Shown: positions 27,912 to 37,185, counted from the first letter of the stretch. The stretch: DNA of 64,000 nt from Mediterranea massiliensis (GCF_900128475.1 NZ_LT635838.1:436536-500535); one strand, 5' to 3'. Program-made: numbers and translations. The notes: a model not told the origin generated them from the letters alone.

Positions 27912-28643
27912 ATGAACTTACAAGAAACCATCATACAACTCAACGAGTTGAAGCTCAGAGGTATGTCATCCTCCTTCGAGGCCATGACCAGCCTTCCTGT
28001 ACAGAACCGCCCATCCCTGGAAGTCGCCATCTCCAAGATGGTGGATGCAGAGGTGCAGGACAGACGAGATCGAAAGACCGCCATGTATCTAAAAATCAGC
28101 AAGCTTAGATATACGGCACTCTTAGAGGATGTCATCTGTGGAACAGACCGCAACTTCACCAAGGATGACCTTACCGCCATTGCCGACTGTGCCTTTATAC
28201 GCAGGCATGAGAACTTGCTCATACAAGGAAAGTGCGGCTGCGGAAAATCCTTTCTTGCCTGTGCCCTTGGAAGACAGGCTTGCATGCTAGGCTATAGAAC
28301 TCTCTATCTCAACATGAACAGCTTTGTGGAGAAAGTTGCACTCAGCAAGCTGGATGGGTCGTACCTAAAGATGATAACCAATCTAGAAAAGTATGACTTG
28401 CTCATATGGGATGACTTCGGGTTGCAGCCAATGGATGACAAGACCAGACTCGCAATGCTCCAAATCCTAGAAGAGAGATACGAGAGAAAGTCCGTCATTA
28501 TCGCCTCACAGCTTCCTATTGCCAAATGGTATGATTATATAGGTGATCCTACCTTGGCAGATGCCATTATGGACCGTTTGGTGGCAAATGCAAGTAAAAT
28601 AGAGTTAAAAGGCGATTCTATGCGCCAGAAATTGAAAAAATAA
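27912..28643 (+). CDS. istB: IS21-family helper ATPase IstB
   Basis: 243-residue AAA+ protein of the DnaC/IstB class. Walker A is GKCGCGKSFLACALG (near residues 97-111) and Walker B LLIWDDFGLQP (near 158-168). It follows istA by 16 nt and is full length. It selects target DNA and activates IstA. Confidence 0.93.
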   Translation: MNLQETIIQLNELKLRGMSSSFEAMTSLPVQNRPSLEVAISKMVDAEVQDRRDRKTAMYLKISKLRYTALLEDVICGTDRNFTKDDLTAIADCAFIRRHENLLIQGKCGCGKSFLACALGRQACMLGYRTLYLNMNSFVEKVALSKLDGSYLKMITNLEKYDLLIWDDFGLQPMDDKTRLAMLQILEERYERKSVIIASQLPIAKWYDYIGDPTLADAIMDRLVANASKIELKGDSMRQKLKK

Positions 28644-28680
28644 ATTACCTTTGCAAATTGAAAAGCAGAACTGAAATCTT

Positions 28681-28758
28681 GGTACCGCTTGCAGCGATAC
28701 AAGCGGTACCGATTGCAGTGATAGCATGGTACCGATTACACCGCTACGCTTGGTACCG
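28681..28758 (-). repeat. Right IS21 terminal repeats (4 x CGGTACC on minus strand)
   Basis: GGTACCG copies begin at 28681, 28705, 28728 and 28752 (spacing 24, 23, 24 bp), inverted relative to the left-end set. Confidence 0.85.
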
Positions 28759-28775
28759 ATACAGCGCTATCGTCA

Positions 28776-28782
28776 TATAATA
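28776..28782. repeat. Right target-site duplication of the IS21 element (TATAATA)
   Basis: Follows the terminal GTCA at 28772-28775 and equals 26186-26192. Confidence 0.6.
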
Positions 28783-28816
28783 TATATAAATATTCGTCTT
28801 TGATACTTCCTGCCAT

Positions 28817-28824
28817 TATCTTTG
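28817..28824 (+). promoter_or_regulatory. -7 promoter element TATCTTTG of rteA-rteB
   Basis: Exact TAnnTTTG match 60 nt before the rteA ATG. A TTTG at 28799-28802 is only 14 bp upstream, shorter than the usual -33/-7 spacing. With tetQ missing and an IS21 copy ending 41 bp upstream, this is the only visible candidate promoter for the operon. A further TACCTTTG at 28646-28653 inside the IS points outward and could contribute. Confidence 0.5.
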
Positions 28825-28884
28825 CCGATTAAAATGTTAGTGCAAAGCAATAATGAAGTAATAGAAACGTAAAAAGTAAACAAC

Positions 28885-31185
28885 ATGGAACGCAAAGAAC
28901 AGACCGGGCATATCTGTAGATGGATGGCTTTAGGCATCATGACTGCCATCGTCATCGTAGGATGTACCATTGTAATCGGCCTATTTGAATGGCGCGACAG
29001 AAAGGAGATTGAGTGTAGAAATGCAGAACTGCATCAGTGGCGAAAGAATGTGCATGACTTAAACTTGCACATAACGGAATTGTCACTGCTTGGTGAAATG
29101 GTTGCGGATTGGGACTCAACAGATGTAAATGAGTATCATTCGCTTCGATTGGAAGTGGACAGTATGCTTGAAGGCATCGCAGGTATCTGTCCGAAAGAAG
29201 ATTCTGATACGATCTGCCGTCTTCTTGCAGAAAAGGAACAGCTCCTTCTAGATATAAAGGATGCTATGCAGGAATTGAATGCCACTCAAGAAAAGCTGAC
29301 CGCAGAAGTTCCAAGAATTGTAGAGCAGAATAAGACTGAAAGCAAAAGACTTTCAGCTATGCCACAGCAGGCAAAGCCAAAGAAGCGAGGTTTCTTCAGC
29401 AGATTGTTCGGCAAGAAAGAAAATGCAGTAACAACAGGCAACCGTTTAACCCAAACTGAAAAGATGCTCACCAACCTAAACCAAACGGTTGTTGCTAAAC
29501 ATCACCAGCAAAGCCGTAAGGTAGTGGAGATATTGGATAGTCTTGGAAATAGAAATGAAGGTATCAATAAGCAGTTGCAAAGAGTAATCAGCATAGCTGA
29601 TGAGAATGTGGATAAAGGCATCAAAGTTCGTGAGCGACAAATCGCAGACTTGGAAGGCAATTATACCTATTATTATATAGGGATGATAGGATTGTTGATA
29701 TTGGTGTTTTTCGTATTATTCCTATTGGTGTGGCGATTCGCATTCAAGACACGTAAGAGCAAGGAAGAAACAAGAAAGGTGATGCTGACAGTAACACATG
29801 AGATGCGCAGTCCTTTGTCTGCCATCAAGGATTATGCCCGCAAGATTAGCGGACTTGAAGATGCTACGGATGAAAGCAAACGGTATGCCGACTTGATTGT
29901 TGACACATCGAAAGGCTTGACTTCTATGATAGACAGTTTCCTGGTTTACTCCAAATTAGCGAATGGAAAGGCGACCGTCAAGGAACGCCCTTTCCGTATG
30001 ATGGACATTGCCGAGCAATTAAAGATGGAGTATGAGCCCTTTGCTGCGAAGAAACAACTTGAATTGAGCGTCAACAATAAGGCAGATGGTGTTGTCAATG
30101 GAGACAAGGAAAAGGTGCTTACAATAGGACGCAATCTGCTTTCCAATGCCATCAAATATACGGGAAAGGGTGAGATAGTATTGTCCACAACCTATAAAAA
30201 TGGTGTATTCATGCTAATGGTTAAGGATACAGGAACAGGATTGGACGACAAGCAACAAAAACAAATCTTTAAGGAATTTGCAAGATTGGGAAATGCGGTC
30301 ACCCAACCGGGATTTGGCTTGGGACTTTCCATTGTCAAGAACCTCGTTTCACTTATGAAAGGAAAAATCGATGTGTCCAGTCACCAAGGGCTGGGAAGTA
30401 TATTTACCATTAGTCTTCCTATGGCTACAGCCGAAAAGCAGAATGTGGAACCAACTCAGTATAGAACGAAACGACAAGATTCGTTTACTGTCATTGCCAT
30501 TGATGATAGCCATGTGCAACTGAGTACCATTCGTGAGGCGTTTGCATCAAACGGCATTGTATGTGACACTTGTAATAATGCCACGGATTTATTGGATATG
30601 ATGCGCAAAAAATCTTATGATCTGCTGATAACGGATTTGAAGATGGCTGAAGTGAATGGTATCGAGATTCTGGAAATGATGCGTATGGTGAACGTGCGTA
30701 ACTCTAAGACTATTCCTGTTGTTGTTATGACAGCAGCACCAAATGTGAGTGAGCAAGAACTGCTTGACGCAGGATTTGTCGCTTGTCTGTTCAAGCCGAT
30801 GTCTGACAAGGATTTGATAAACACTGCAAGAAAGTGTGTGAATGGCAAGATAGCAGAAAAACAAATAGACTTCTCTATGTTGCTGACCTACGGCAATGAA
30901 AAAGAGACTTTGGAGAATTTCGTAAAGGAAATGACTGATACATTGGGCAGTATCCGTAATGCAGCCAAAGAGGAGAACCGCAAGAAAATGTCCGATGCCA
31001 TTCACCACGCAAGAAGCTCGTGGATGATGGTACAATCTGACGAGTCTTTGAACTATCTTTTTGACCTGATTGAAGATTCTACATCATCAGACGACGTTAT
31101 CAACCAAGCGGTTGAGGATGTTTTCGCACATGGTGAGGCAATCATCAAAGCCGCACAAAAGAAAATTGAGGAGGTAACAGTATGA
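28885..31185 (+). CDS. rteA: RteA-type hybrid sensor histidine kinase
   Basis: 766-residue inner-membrane sensor. Transmembrane segments lie at about residues 11-33 and 260-282, flanking a coiled-coil-rich sensor region. Then come HisKA with TVTHEMRSP (His305), a HATPase domain with N box (NLLSNAIKYTG) and G boxes (DTGTGL, GFGLGLSIV), a receiver domain with Asp584 in LLITDLKM, and a C-terminal HPt-like helical domain (AIHHARSSW). In CTnDOT, RteA is the sensor paired with RteB and both lie downstream of tetQ; here tetQ is absent. The stop overlaps the rteB start by 4 nt. Confidence 0.9.
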   Translation: MERKEQTGHICRWMALGIMTAIVIVGCTIVIGLFEWRDRKEIECRNAELHQWRKNVHDLNLHITELSLLGEMVADWDSTDVNEYHSLRLEVDSMLEGIAGICPKEDSDTICRLLAEKEQLLLDIKDAMQELNATQEKLTAEVPRIVEQNKTESKRLSAMPQQAKPKKRGFFSRLFGKKENAVTTGNRLTQTEKMLTNLNQTVVAKHHQQSRKVVEILDSLGNRNEGINKQLQRVISIADENVDKGIKVRERQIADLEGNYTYYYIGMIGLLILVFFVLFLLVWRFAFKTRKSKEETRKVMLTVTHEMRSPLSAIKDYARKISGLEDATDESKRYADLIVDTSKGLTSMIDSFLVYSKLANGKATVKERPFRMMDIAEQLKMEYEPFAAKKQLELSVNNKADGVVNGDKEKVLTIGRNLLSNAIKYTGKGEIVLSTTYKNGVFMLMVKDTGTGLDDKQQKQIFKEFARLGNAVTQPGFGLGLSIVKNLVSLMKGKIDVSSHQGLGSIFTISLPMATAEKQNVEPTQYRTKRQDSFTVIAIDDSHVQLSTIREAFASNGIVCDTCNNATDLLDMMRKKSYDLLITDLKMAEVNGIEILEMMRMVNVRNSKTIPVVVMTAAPNVSEQELLDAGFVACLFKPMSDKDLINTARKCVNGKIAEKQIDFSMLLTYGNEKETLENFVKEMTDTLGSIRNAAKEENRKKMSDAIHHARSSWMMVQSDESLNYLFDLIEDSTSSDDVINQAVEDVFAHGEAIIKAAQKKIEEVTV

Positions 31186-32498
31186 AGAAAGTAATAATCA
31201 TTGAAGACAGTCCGACATTTTGCAATATGTTGGGCAAGAAGTTGGAGGCGAAGGGATGGAAAACAATCTTATGCTACAATTACAGAGATGGTCTGAAAGC
31301 TGTTAAGGAATCCTCAGAATGGAATGTTGTCATTTCGGATATGCGCTTGGGGAATGATAACGGCATCGACCTGTTGGAATGGTTGCGTAGTAACGGCTAC
31401 CAGAATCCATTTATTATCATGACATCTTACGATGAAAGCATGAGTGCCGTGAAGACTATGAAATTGGGAGCGGAAGACTATATACCGAAGAAATTGTTGC
31501 TTGATGTAGTTTATGAACGTTTGGAAGAAATCATAGACAAGCAGAAACGACTCGTAGAGTTGAATAACAAGATTGTTTACCGCAAAAGTGAGAAGTTTCG
31601 CCGTATATACAAAATGGCAGAATTGTTTGCCAAAAGCGACATGGCTGTTATGATATTGGGCGACAACGGAACTGGCAAAGAACATATAGCGGAAAAGATA
31701 CATCTGCAAAGCAAAAGAGCCGACAAGCCTTTTGAAGTAGTAGATTGCGGTACGCTTTCTGCGGAACTTGCCGTTTCCGCTCTCTTCGGGCATGAGAAAG
31801 GGGCATTCACAAGTGCGGAGGCAGCAAGAAAAGGTTACTTTGAATTGGCTGCTGGAGGTACGCTGTTCTTGGACGAGATAGGCAACCTGCCGAAAGATGT
31901 ACAGGCGATGCTGCTGCGTGTGTTGCAATCCAAGAGCTACCGACCATTGGGAGCTATAAAAGACAAAGTGGCTGATGTGCGCATTATTGCCGCCACCAAC
32001 GAAAACCTGCAAGAGGCAGTTCGGGAAGGACGATTCAGAAGCGACCTGTATTATCGACTTCACGAAGCGGTTATTGAGATTCCACGGTTGCGGGATTGTA
32101 AGGAAGATATTATGCCATTAGCTAACTTCTTCCTGAAACTATATGATAGGCATACGGACAAAGAAATAAAATGTATCAGTAAGGAAGCGCAAAGGGCACT
32201 TGTAAGCCATACATGGCCAGGTAATGTGCGTGAGTTGAAATCATGTATCATGCGAGCTATGCTGTTATGCGAGAATGAGATAATAGATGTCGAGGACTTG
32301 CAGTTGTCACAATCGGCATTGACAGAAGAGGCTTTGGACTTTGATGAACAAGAACGCAAGATCAATCGAGAGCGTATCTTGTGGGCTTTGAAGCAATGTA
32401 ATGGCATCAAGCGTGATGCGGCAAAAATGTTGGAAATGAGCCATACTACATTCTATGCCCGCATGAAAGAGTATGGTATTCCAACTAACAAGTTGTAA
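31182..32498 (+). CDS. rteB: RteB-type sigma54-dependent response regulator
   Basis: 438-residue NtrC-class activator. It has a receiver domain with phospho-acceptor Asp53 in VVISDMRLG and an AAA+ domain with Walker A GDNGTGKE (near 160), the sigma54-contact loop GAFTSA (near 207, a variant of GAFTGA), Walker B GGTLFLDEIG and arginine-finger region RFRSDLYYRL. A C-terminal Fis-type helix-turn-helix ends the protein (RDAAKMLEMSHTTFYARMKEY). It overlaps rteA and is expected to activate rteC; a sigma54-like promoter lies upstream of rteC. Confidence 0.93.
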   Translation: MKKVIIIEDSPTFCNMLGKKLEAKGWKTILCYNYRDGLKAVKESSEWNVVISDMRLGNDNGIDLLEWLRSNGYQNPFIIMTSYDESMSAVKTMKLGAEDYIPKKLLLDVVYERLEEIIDKQKRLVELNNKIVYRKSEKFRRIYKMAELFAKSDMAVMILGDNGTGKEHIAEKIHLQSKRADKPFEVVDCGTLSAELAVSALFGHEKGAFTSAEAARKGYFELAAGGTLFLDEIGNLPKDVQAMLLRVLQSKSYRPLGAIKDKVADVRIIAATNENLQEAVREGRFRSDLYYRLHEAVIEIPRLRDCKEDIMPLANFFLKLYDRHTDKEIKCISKEAQRALVSHTWPGNVRELKSCIMRAMLLCENEIIDVEDLQLSQSALTEEALDFDEQERKINRERILWALKQCNGIKRDAAKMLEMSHTTFYARMKEYGIPTNKL

Positions 32499-32511
32499 TG
32501 GTATAAGAACC

Positions 32512-32557
32512 GTGTAAGGAAGATTGGACAAGTGTCCGGTTTTCCTTACACTATTTC
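32512..32557 (+). terminator. Terminator after rteB
   Basis: Extended hairpin: GTGTAAGGAA (32512-32521) with TTCCTTACAC (32542-32551), plus an inner GGACAAGTGTCC, followed by TATTTCT. Confidence 0.8.
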
Positions 32558-32650
32558 TGCTTGCAATTCCCTTGTGAAAATCTTATTCTCTTGATAAAGT
32601 TGCTGATTATCAGGAAATATCATCATCCTATTGTTTAGTCTGTCTTGGAA

Positions 32651-32665
32651 TGGCATATGTATTGG
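32651..32665 (+). promoter_or_regulatory. Candidate sigma54 (-24/-12) promoter of rteC
   Basis: TGGCAT (32651-32656), 5 nt, then TTGG (32662-32665) fits the sigma54 consensus TGGCAC-N5-TTGC with C-to-T and C-to-G changes. It lies 63 nt before the rteC ATG and follows an rteB gene encoding a sigma54 activator, consistent with known RteB control of rteC in CTnDOT. Confidence 0.6.
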
Positions 32666-32728
32666 ACTAATAAATGGTGTGCGCACGAATACATCAAATT
32701 AGTACAAACCCATAAAAGAGACAGCAAC

Positions 32729-33358
32729 ATGGAATACAACATATTGTTAGAGACTGATTTTTTCAACTTGCTGAATGCAGGTCATAAGAACAAAAGTGGT
32801 AACGCTTTAGAGAACTCATATCGTGAGTTTATCAAGGTTGTGGTTGATTTATGCAGCACTAACGTGAAGCAAGCGGTCTTTGCACTGTCATACGTAGAAA
32901 CCGAGCTTGACTTTCATCTGTCAATGCCCCATATAAAGGATTGTTTGGGAACCGTAGGCTTGTATGTGCGCAAAGCAATTGCATTTGTCCGCAGAATGCA
33001 AGAGCATGTGGCAGCAACATATCATCTTCATGTGACCACATCCACTTCAGAAGCCTCTCCGCCAGTATCATCAGAATCAAAGCCATTAGTAAAATGGACT
33101 GGCAATGCCGTTGACCTTGTAGAAATGGTATATGGCATCTGCGTCATGGGAAGCGTGAATGATGGCGATGTGAAGTTCAAGGACTTGGCGCATGCCATGT
33201 ACCAGTTCTTTGGTATCAAAGCCAAGGACTGCTATCGTTTCTATACCGACATCAGAAGACGCAAGAACTATAGTCGCACCTATTTTTTGGACAAGATGCA
33301 GGAGAAGTTGAACGACAAAATGCGAAAGGATGATGAATTGGAAAGAATGAGACGATAA
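32729..33358 (+). CDS. rteC: RteC, activator of ICE excision genes
   Basis: 209 residues from the ATG at 32729, close to the roughly 217 of CTnDOT RteC. It is a helical cytosolic protein with a C-terminal RteC-family domain (DLVEMVYGICVMGSVNDG, LAHAMYQFFGI, CYRFYTDIRRRKNYSRTYFLD). In CTnDOT, RteC binds upstream of the excision operon and activates xis genes. The longer open frame from 32645 is rejected because its start overlaps the candidate sigma54 promoter. It converges with the coupling-protein gene across a bidirectional terminator. Confidence 0.88.
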   Translation: MEYNILLETDFFNLLNAGHKNKSGNALENSYREFIKVVVDLCSTNVKQAVFALSYVETELDFHLSMPHIKDCLGTVGLYVRKAIAFVRRMQEHVAATYHLHVTTSTSEASPPVSSESKPLVKWTGNAVDLVEMVYGICVMGSVNDGDVKFKDLAHAMYQFFGIKAKDCYRFYTDIRRRKNYSRTYFLDKMQEKLNDKMRKDDELERMRR

Positions 33359-33390
33359 AAAACGATAAATCCCATATATGTATGCAGGGT

Positions 33391-33430
33391 CGAGTAACTG
33401 AAAGGACAATTCCTAAAAGTTACTCGCCTT
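33391..33430. terminator. Bidirectional terminator between rteC and the coupling-protein gene
   Basis: Perfect 9-bp stem CGAGTAACT (33391-33399) and AGTTACTCG (33418-33426) between convergent genes, with T-rich sequence on the plus-strand side. Confidence 0.7.
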
Positions 33431-33435
33431 ATTGT

Positions 33436-35439
33436 TTATTTCTGTATGAGATGCTTTAAGCTCTCGTCACCAGCGATGCGCTCCAGCTCGTCCTTGACAA
33501 TCAGCTTGACATCCTCCTTGATTTGGTTGTAATTGTCCAGAATAGCTTGCTTCATGCAGTCGTTGCCATCGGCATCCTTGAAGTCGTTGATGATGGGGAT
33601 AGGCTGATAATGGCTTTCCTCTCGCTTTACCTTATCGGTGTCAACGACAATCTCGGCATGGAAGATCTTCTGCTCTATGCGCTCGGTGAAGTTGTCGGAA
33701 ACAGAGCCGACAAACATACCTTGGGTAAGACCACTTATCTTGCTTGGCGGAATGAGACTGTCCATCTGGGTATTGATAGATGTAGAGACATCCTGACGGT
33801 TGATGGAAATGGACTGGCGCTTTTGGAGCACTTTTCCAAAACGCTCGGATAAAGTCTTGGCGGTCTCGCCAACGACCTGTCCGCTGAAGATATTACCAAC
33901 GGTATTGATAACCACCTTAGCCTCCTTGTCTCCATAATCACGGACCAACTGCGAGAAGTCCTGGAAGCCCAAGCAGACGGCAACTTTGTTGCTTCGTGCC
34001 GTGGCAATCAGGTTATCCAAGCCTTTGAAATAGATGGTCGGCAACTCGTCAATGATAACGGATGATTTGAGTTGTCCCTTCTTGTTGATGAGTTTCACGA
34101 TGCGGCTGTTGTACAAGCCGAGTGCAGCACCATAAATGTTCTGACGGTCGGGATTGTTGCCGACACATAGAATTTTCGGTTCTTCGGGATTGTTGATGTC
34201 GAGTGTAAACTCGCTTGCGGACATCACCCAGTAGAGTTGTGGTGAAATCATTCGTGACAGCGGAATCTTTGCGCTTGCAATCTGCCCCGCCAACTGCTCC
34301 ATTGCCCCACCTTGCCATGCATCCATGAATGGAGAAAGATAGTTCTCAAGTTCGGGATAGCTCGTCAGTATCGGAAAAACATCCTCGTATCTGCGGTTGA
34401 GCAATTCTATGGCATGAGGAAAGGTACAATACTTCCCGTTCTTGTAGATTCTTAGGTACCAAATGATGGCTGCAAAGAGGATAATCGGACTCTCCACGAA
34501 GAAGTCGCCCTGCTTCTGAACCCACGTCTTGTTGAGGTTGAGCATGATGGTGTATGCACTCTCATAAGCATCGGAAATGTCACTCATGAAATCCGGGTGA
34601 ATGGGATTGCAGCGATGACTTCTGCGAGGATCGTCAAAGTTGATGACATAGAACTGGGGCTTGACCTTATATCCATTCTGATGGTTCATCATGTGGTTGT
34701 AGGCAATCGTCGAAAGGTCGGGAAACTTGAAATCATAGATATACATTGAATACCCCTTCTCTATCTGCTGTTTGATGTAGTTGTTCACTACAGCAAAAGA
34801 CTTGCCACTACCCGGTGTACCTAACACGATGGTCGCTCGGAACGGATTGACCACGTTGATCCATCCTCTCTGCCATTTCTTCTTGTAGTAGAAGCGAATG
34901 GGCAGATTGACAGAATACTCGTTCTCCATGAGTTTGGTCTCCTGCATGAAACTCTCGTTCTCATTATTGAAAACATCCTCCATGAGGTTGTGTTTCAAGA
35001 GCCTGCTCATCCAGAGTCCTCCCATCAACAGGCAGATATAACCCGCTGTCATTGTAAAGATGTACAGCGTGGCATTGCCCAAATGAGATATAGGCAACAA
35101 TAATATCCACCAGTTGAGGAAGAACAGACAGAAGCCTACGGCAAGAACCGTCCAAATCTTGCTCCAACTCATCTTCTCTGCCTTTACGCCCTTGGTTCCA
35201 AGACATGAGAGTGCCAAGAGTAAAAGCGAGAACAACTTTGTGTAGAGGATAGAATGAAACAAGCCACCTGTACGGTTGAAGTTGATAAGGATTCTGTCAA
35301 CAACTCCGATTGTCACTCCCCATATGTGCATTGCCTCGTAGCAATACCAATATACATTCATAATTGCGAGTATTATACTCACGGCACGGAGAAAATCCAT
35401 AATTTTCCCCAGTGCTCTCAAATCGTCTTCTTGTGCCAT
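33436..35439 (-). CDS. mobC: Type IV coupling protein (VirD4/TraG-like, MobC)
   Basis: 667-residue inner-membrane ATPase that brings the relaxosome to the mating pore. Several N-terminal membrane segments (about residues 15-145) are followed by a P-loop NTPase with Walker A LGTPGSGKSFAVVN (near 203) and Walker B SVIIDELPTIYF (near 465), plus a QDFSQL motif typical of VirD4/TraG proteins. It is the last gene of the minus-strand mob block. Named after CTnDOT mobC; family assignment is firm, the symbol by analogy. Confidence 0.9.
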   Translation of the reverse strand: MAQEDDLRALGKIMDFLRAVSIILAIMNVYWYCYEAMHIWGVTIGVVDRILINFNRTGGLFHSILYTKLFSLLLLALSCLGTKGVKAEKMSWSKIWTVLAVGFCLFFLNWWILLLPISHLGNATLYIFTMTAGYICLLMGGLWMSRLLKHNLMEDVFNNENESFMQETKLMENEYSVNLPIRFYYKKKWQRGWINVVNPFRATIVLGTPGSGKSFAVVNNYIKQQIEKGYSMYIYDFKFPDLSTIAYNHMMNHQNGYKVKPQFYVINFDDPRRSHRCNPIHPDFMSDISDAYESAYTIMLNLNKTWVQKQGDFFVESPIILFAAIIWYLRIYKNGKYCTFPHAIELLNRRYEDVFPILTSYPELENYLSPFMDAWQGGAMEQLAGQIASAKIPLSRMISPQLYWVMSASEFTLDINNPEEPKILCVGNNPDRQNIYGAALGLYNSRIVKLINKKGQLKSSVIIDELPTIYFKGLDNLIATARSNKVAVCLGFQDFSQLVRDYGDKEAKVVINTVGNIFSGQVVGETAKTLSERFGKVLQKRQSISINRQDVSTSINTQMDSLIPPSKISGLTQGMFVGSVSDNFTERIEQKIFHAEIVVDTDKVKREESHYQPIPIINDFKDADGNDCMKQAILDNYNQIKEDVKLIVKDELERIAGDESLKHLIQK

Positions 35440-35527
35440 TGTTTTTCAGTTTTGAAGTTATACAAATTGTTTTTGATTGAAGGTAGGCTTTCTCCATTGT
35501 ATAAGAAAGCCAACCTTGATAACACGA

Positions 35528-36781
35528 TTAAAGACTTCGCCCTTTTCGTTTCTTCTTCTTTCTACGCAACTCTCTGTCAAATGCAGCTTCCTGCGCCTCA
35601 TTTGAAGGACCGCCTCCAGCCATAAGTCCAAGACCGCTGCCGTACTCATCGAACAAGCTAGAACCATGATATTCCTGTTCCGGCATTGTGACATCTTCCT
35701 TCGGGATGGTAAGCGGTATCGGCTGCTCATTCTCGTAAGGTAAGGTGAAGTGCTCCTGCAGGGCATTGGCAGAAAGATTCGTTCCAAGCCTTGAACCATT
35801 GAAAACGCTTTGAGTGCGGTGGTCAATGAATGTTGCTCCGTAGATACGGCCGTCAGCTGTATGTCGAAAAACAACATCAATGCCCTTTGCTTTCAGCAGT
35901 TCAACGAACTTATCCTTATGGTACGTCTGTTTCAAGACTGCTTCTACGCTATGACGGGTCATCTCGGATAGTTTCTTGTCCTCCTTGAACTTCTTGGCAG
36001 AATAAGCGAACCGCTTTTCTATCGCCTCCACACCGACAGATTTGTCAATCTTGGAAGCCTTGAAAGGATTTCCCACCTTGTTGCCCGGTCCGTCCGTGGC
36101 AGAATAGACAAAACCATGATACTCACGACCGCCAACTTCGCCTCTGACTTCCTCCAAGGATATATTATATAAGGAGAGAAGTGCACGGTACTCGCCCAAG
36201 GACTGGAACCTGTAGGTAGCGCAGAGAGATTTTACGGTATTGGCAACCTGCTTCTTCACATTGCCTTGGCTTACATCCACCTTGCGGAGTGGATTGTCTG
36301 CCTGGCGTTGCTTGCGGTCTGCCTTGTGGAGATTGTACTTCTCCTCCAAGTCACGGGTGATAGCCTTGCTCCTATGGTAGTTGTATCGGCTATCCAAACA
36401 CTTGCCGTTTTCATCCACTCGGATAGTCACGATGTGCATGTGATGACGGTCGATGTCCTCATGCTTGTAAACCATGTATGGCTGGTTGCCATATCCCATG
36501 CGCTCCAAGTATTCACGGGCGATGTTCTCCATGTCCATATCCGTCAGCACATCATCGGGATGCGGATTCAAGGATATATGCACGACAGGCTTCTCTGTTT
36601 TGATGTGCGGAGAAAGGTATCGCTGGAAATCACGCAAGGCATTGGCGATGCTCGTCTTTCCCGAACAATCATCGAAGATCTTGTTCGTTGCTAAGAGCTT
36701 TCCCTCTTCCTTGTTAATCTTTTCACCATTGTATGCCAGTGCGCCATACAATGAACTTCCGAAACTTATCTTTGCGACCAT
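35528..36781 (-). CDS. mobB: Relaxase (MOBP-like nickase, MobB)
   Basis: 417-residue relaxase that nicks oriT. The metal-binding histidine triad motif HEDIDRHHMHIV is at residues 107-118 and the HISLNPHPDD strand motif at 68-77. The C-terminal half is charged. It overlaps mobA by 16 nt and precedes the coupling protein by about 90 nt, forming a mobA-mobB-mobC operon on the minus strand. Full length for the Bacteroides ICE family. Confidence 0.92.
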   Translation of the reverse strand: MVAKISFGSSLYGALAYNGEKINKEEGKLLATNKIFDDCSGKTSIANALRDFQRYLSPHIKTEKPVVHISLNPHPDDVLTDMDMENIAREYLERMGYGNQPYMVYKHEDIDRHHMHIVTIRVDENGKCLDSRYNYHRSKAITRDLEEKYNLHKADRKQRQADNPLRKVDVSQGNVKKQVANTVKSLCATYRFQSLGEYRALLSLYNISLEEVRGEVGGREYHGFVYSATDGPGNKVGNPFKASKIDKSVGVEAIEKRFAYSAKKFKEDKKLSEMTRHSVEAVLKQTYHKDKFVELLKAKGIDVVFRHTADGRIYGATFIDHRTQSVFNGSRLGTNLSANALQEHFTLPYENEQPIPLTIPKEDVTMPEQEYHGSSLFDEYGSGLGLMAGGGPSNEAQEAAFDRELRRKKKKRKGRSL

Positions 36782-37185
36782 CTTTCCTCAAACTTACGGG
36801 TTAGTTCAACAATCTCACGGGTAAGAGAGACCAGTTCCCTGGTGCAATTCTCCAGCTTATAGAGCAAAGCCATCGCCTTTTTCTCTGAGAAATGACAACG
36901 GAGTTCCTTGACAATCTGGTTGTAGTTGTTGCCAATCATTCGGTACTGCGAGTGAAAAGAAGAAAGCTTGGTGTAGTATTCCACCAATGTCTTGTCCTCG
37001 CGCAGCACCTTGAACGGCTCGCCGAAGATGCGTGCCTTGGCAAAAACAGCCTTTGCCTTCACATCAGTCTGCTCATACATGACGAGGAATTTCATCCACT
37101 CGTCATCGTCGAACCGAAGCATCACATGGTGCGACTTCGGGTTCAGCTTGGGGATTCGTCCCCCTCGTTTTCTTTCTGTGTTCAT
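36766..37185 (-). CDS. mobA: MobA relaxosome accessory protein
   Basis: 139 residues from the ATG at 37185 (MNTERKRGGRIPKLNPKSHH). The basic N-terminus and ribbon-helix-helix-like region (HVMLRFDDDEWMKFLVMYEQ) suggest oriT binding; a C-terminal coiled coil follows. The family accompanies MOBP relaxases of Bacteroides elements (BmgB/MbpB-like). The upstream extension to 37230 is rejected because the CCACTTAATCCA motif and the usual start lie here. Confidence 0.85.
   Translation of the reverse strand: MNTERKRGGRIPKLNPKSHHVMLRFDDDEWMKFLVMYEQTDVKAKAVFAKARIFGEPFKVLREDKTLVEYYTKLSSFHSQYRMIGNNYNQIVKELRCHFSEKKAMALLYKLENCTRELVSLTREIVELTRKFEERWSQR

Larger units (their letters stand above)
26193..28775 (+). 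mobile_element. Complete IS21-family insertion sequence (2583 bp)
   Basis: It carries istA and istB between ends that start TGAC and end GTCA, with imperfect terminal inverted repeats (about 18 of 26 positions match). The ends hold multiple copies of AATCGGTACC in inverted orientation: three on the left (26207, 26230, 26253; 23-bp spacing) and four on the right (GGTACCG at 28681, 28705, 28728, 28752; 23-24-bp spacing). These are the usual IstA-binding terminal repeats. Both genes are intact, so the element may be active. It sits just upstream of rteA, where tetQ would lie in CTnDOT. Confidence 0.9.

Noticed and set aside
32645..32728. Longer N-terminus for rteC from 32645
   Set aside because: The added segment overlaps the sigma54-like promoter and does not fit the usual RteC length.
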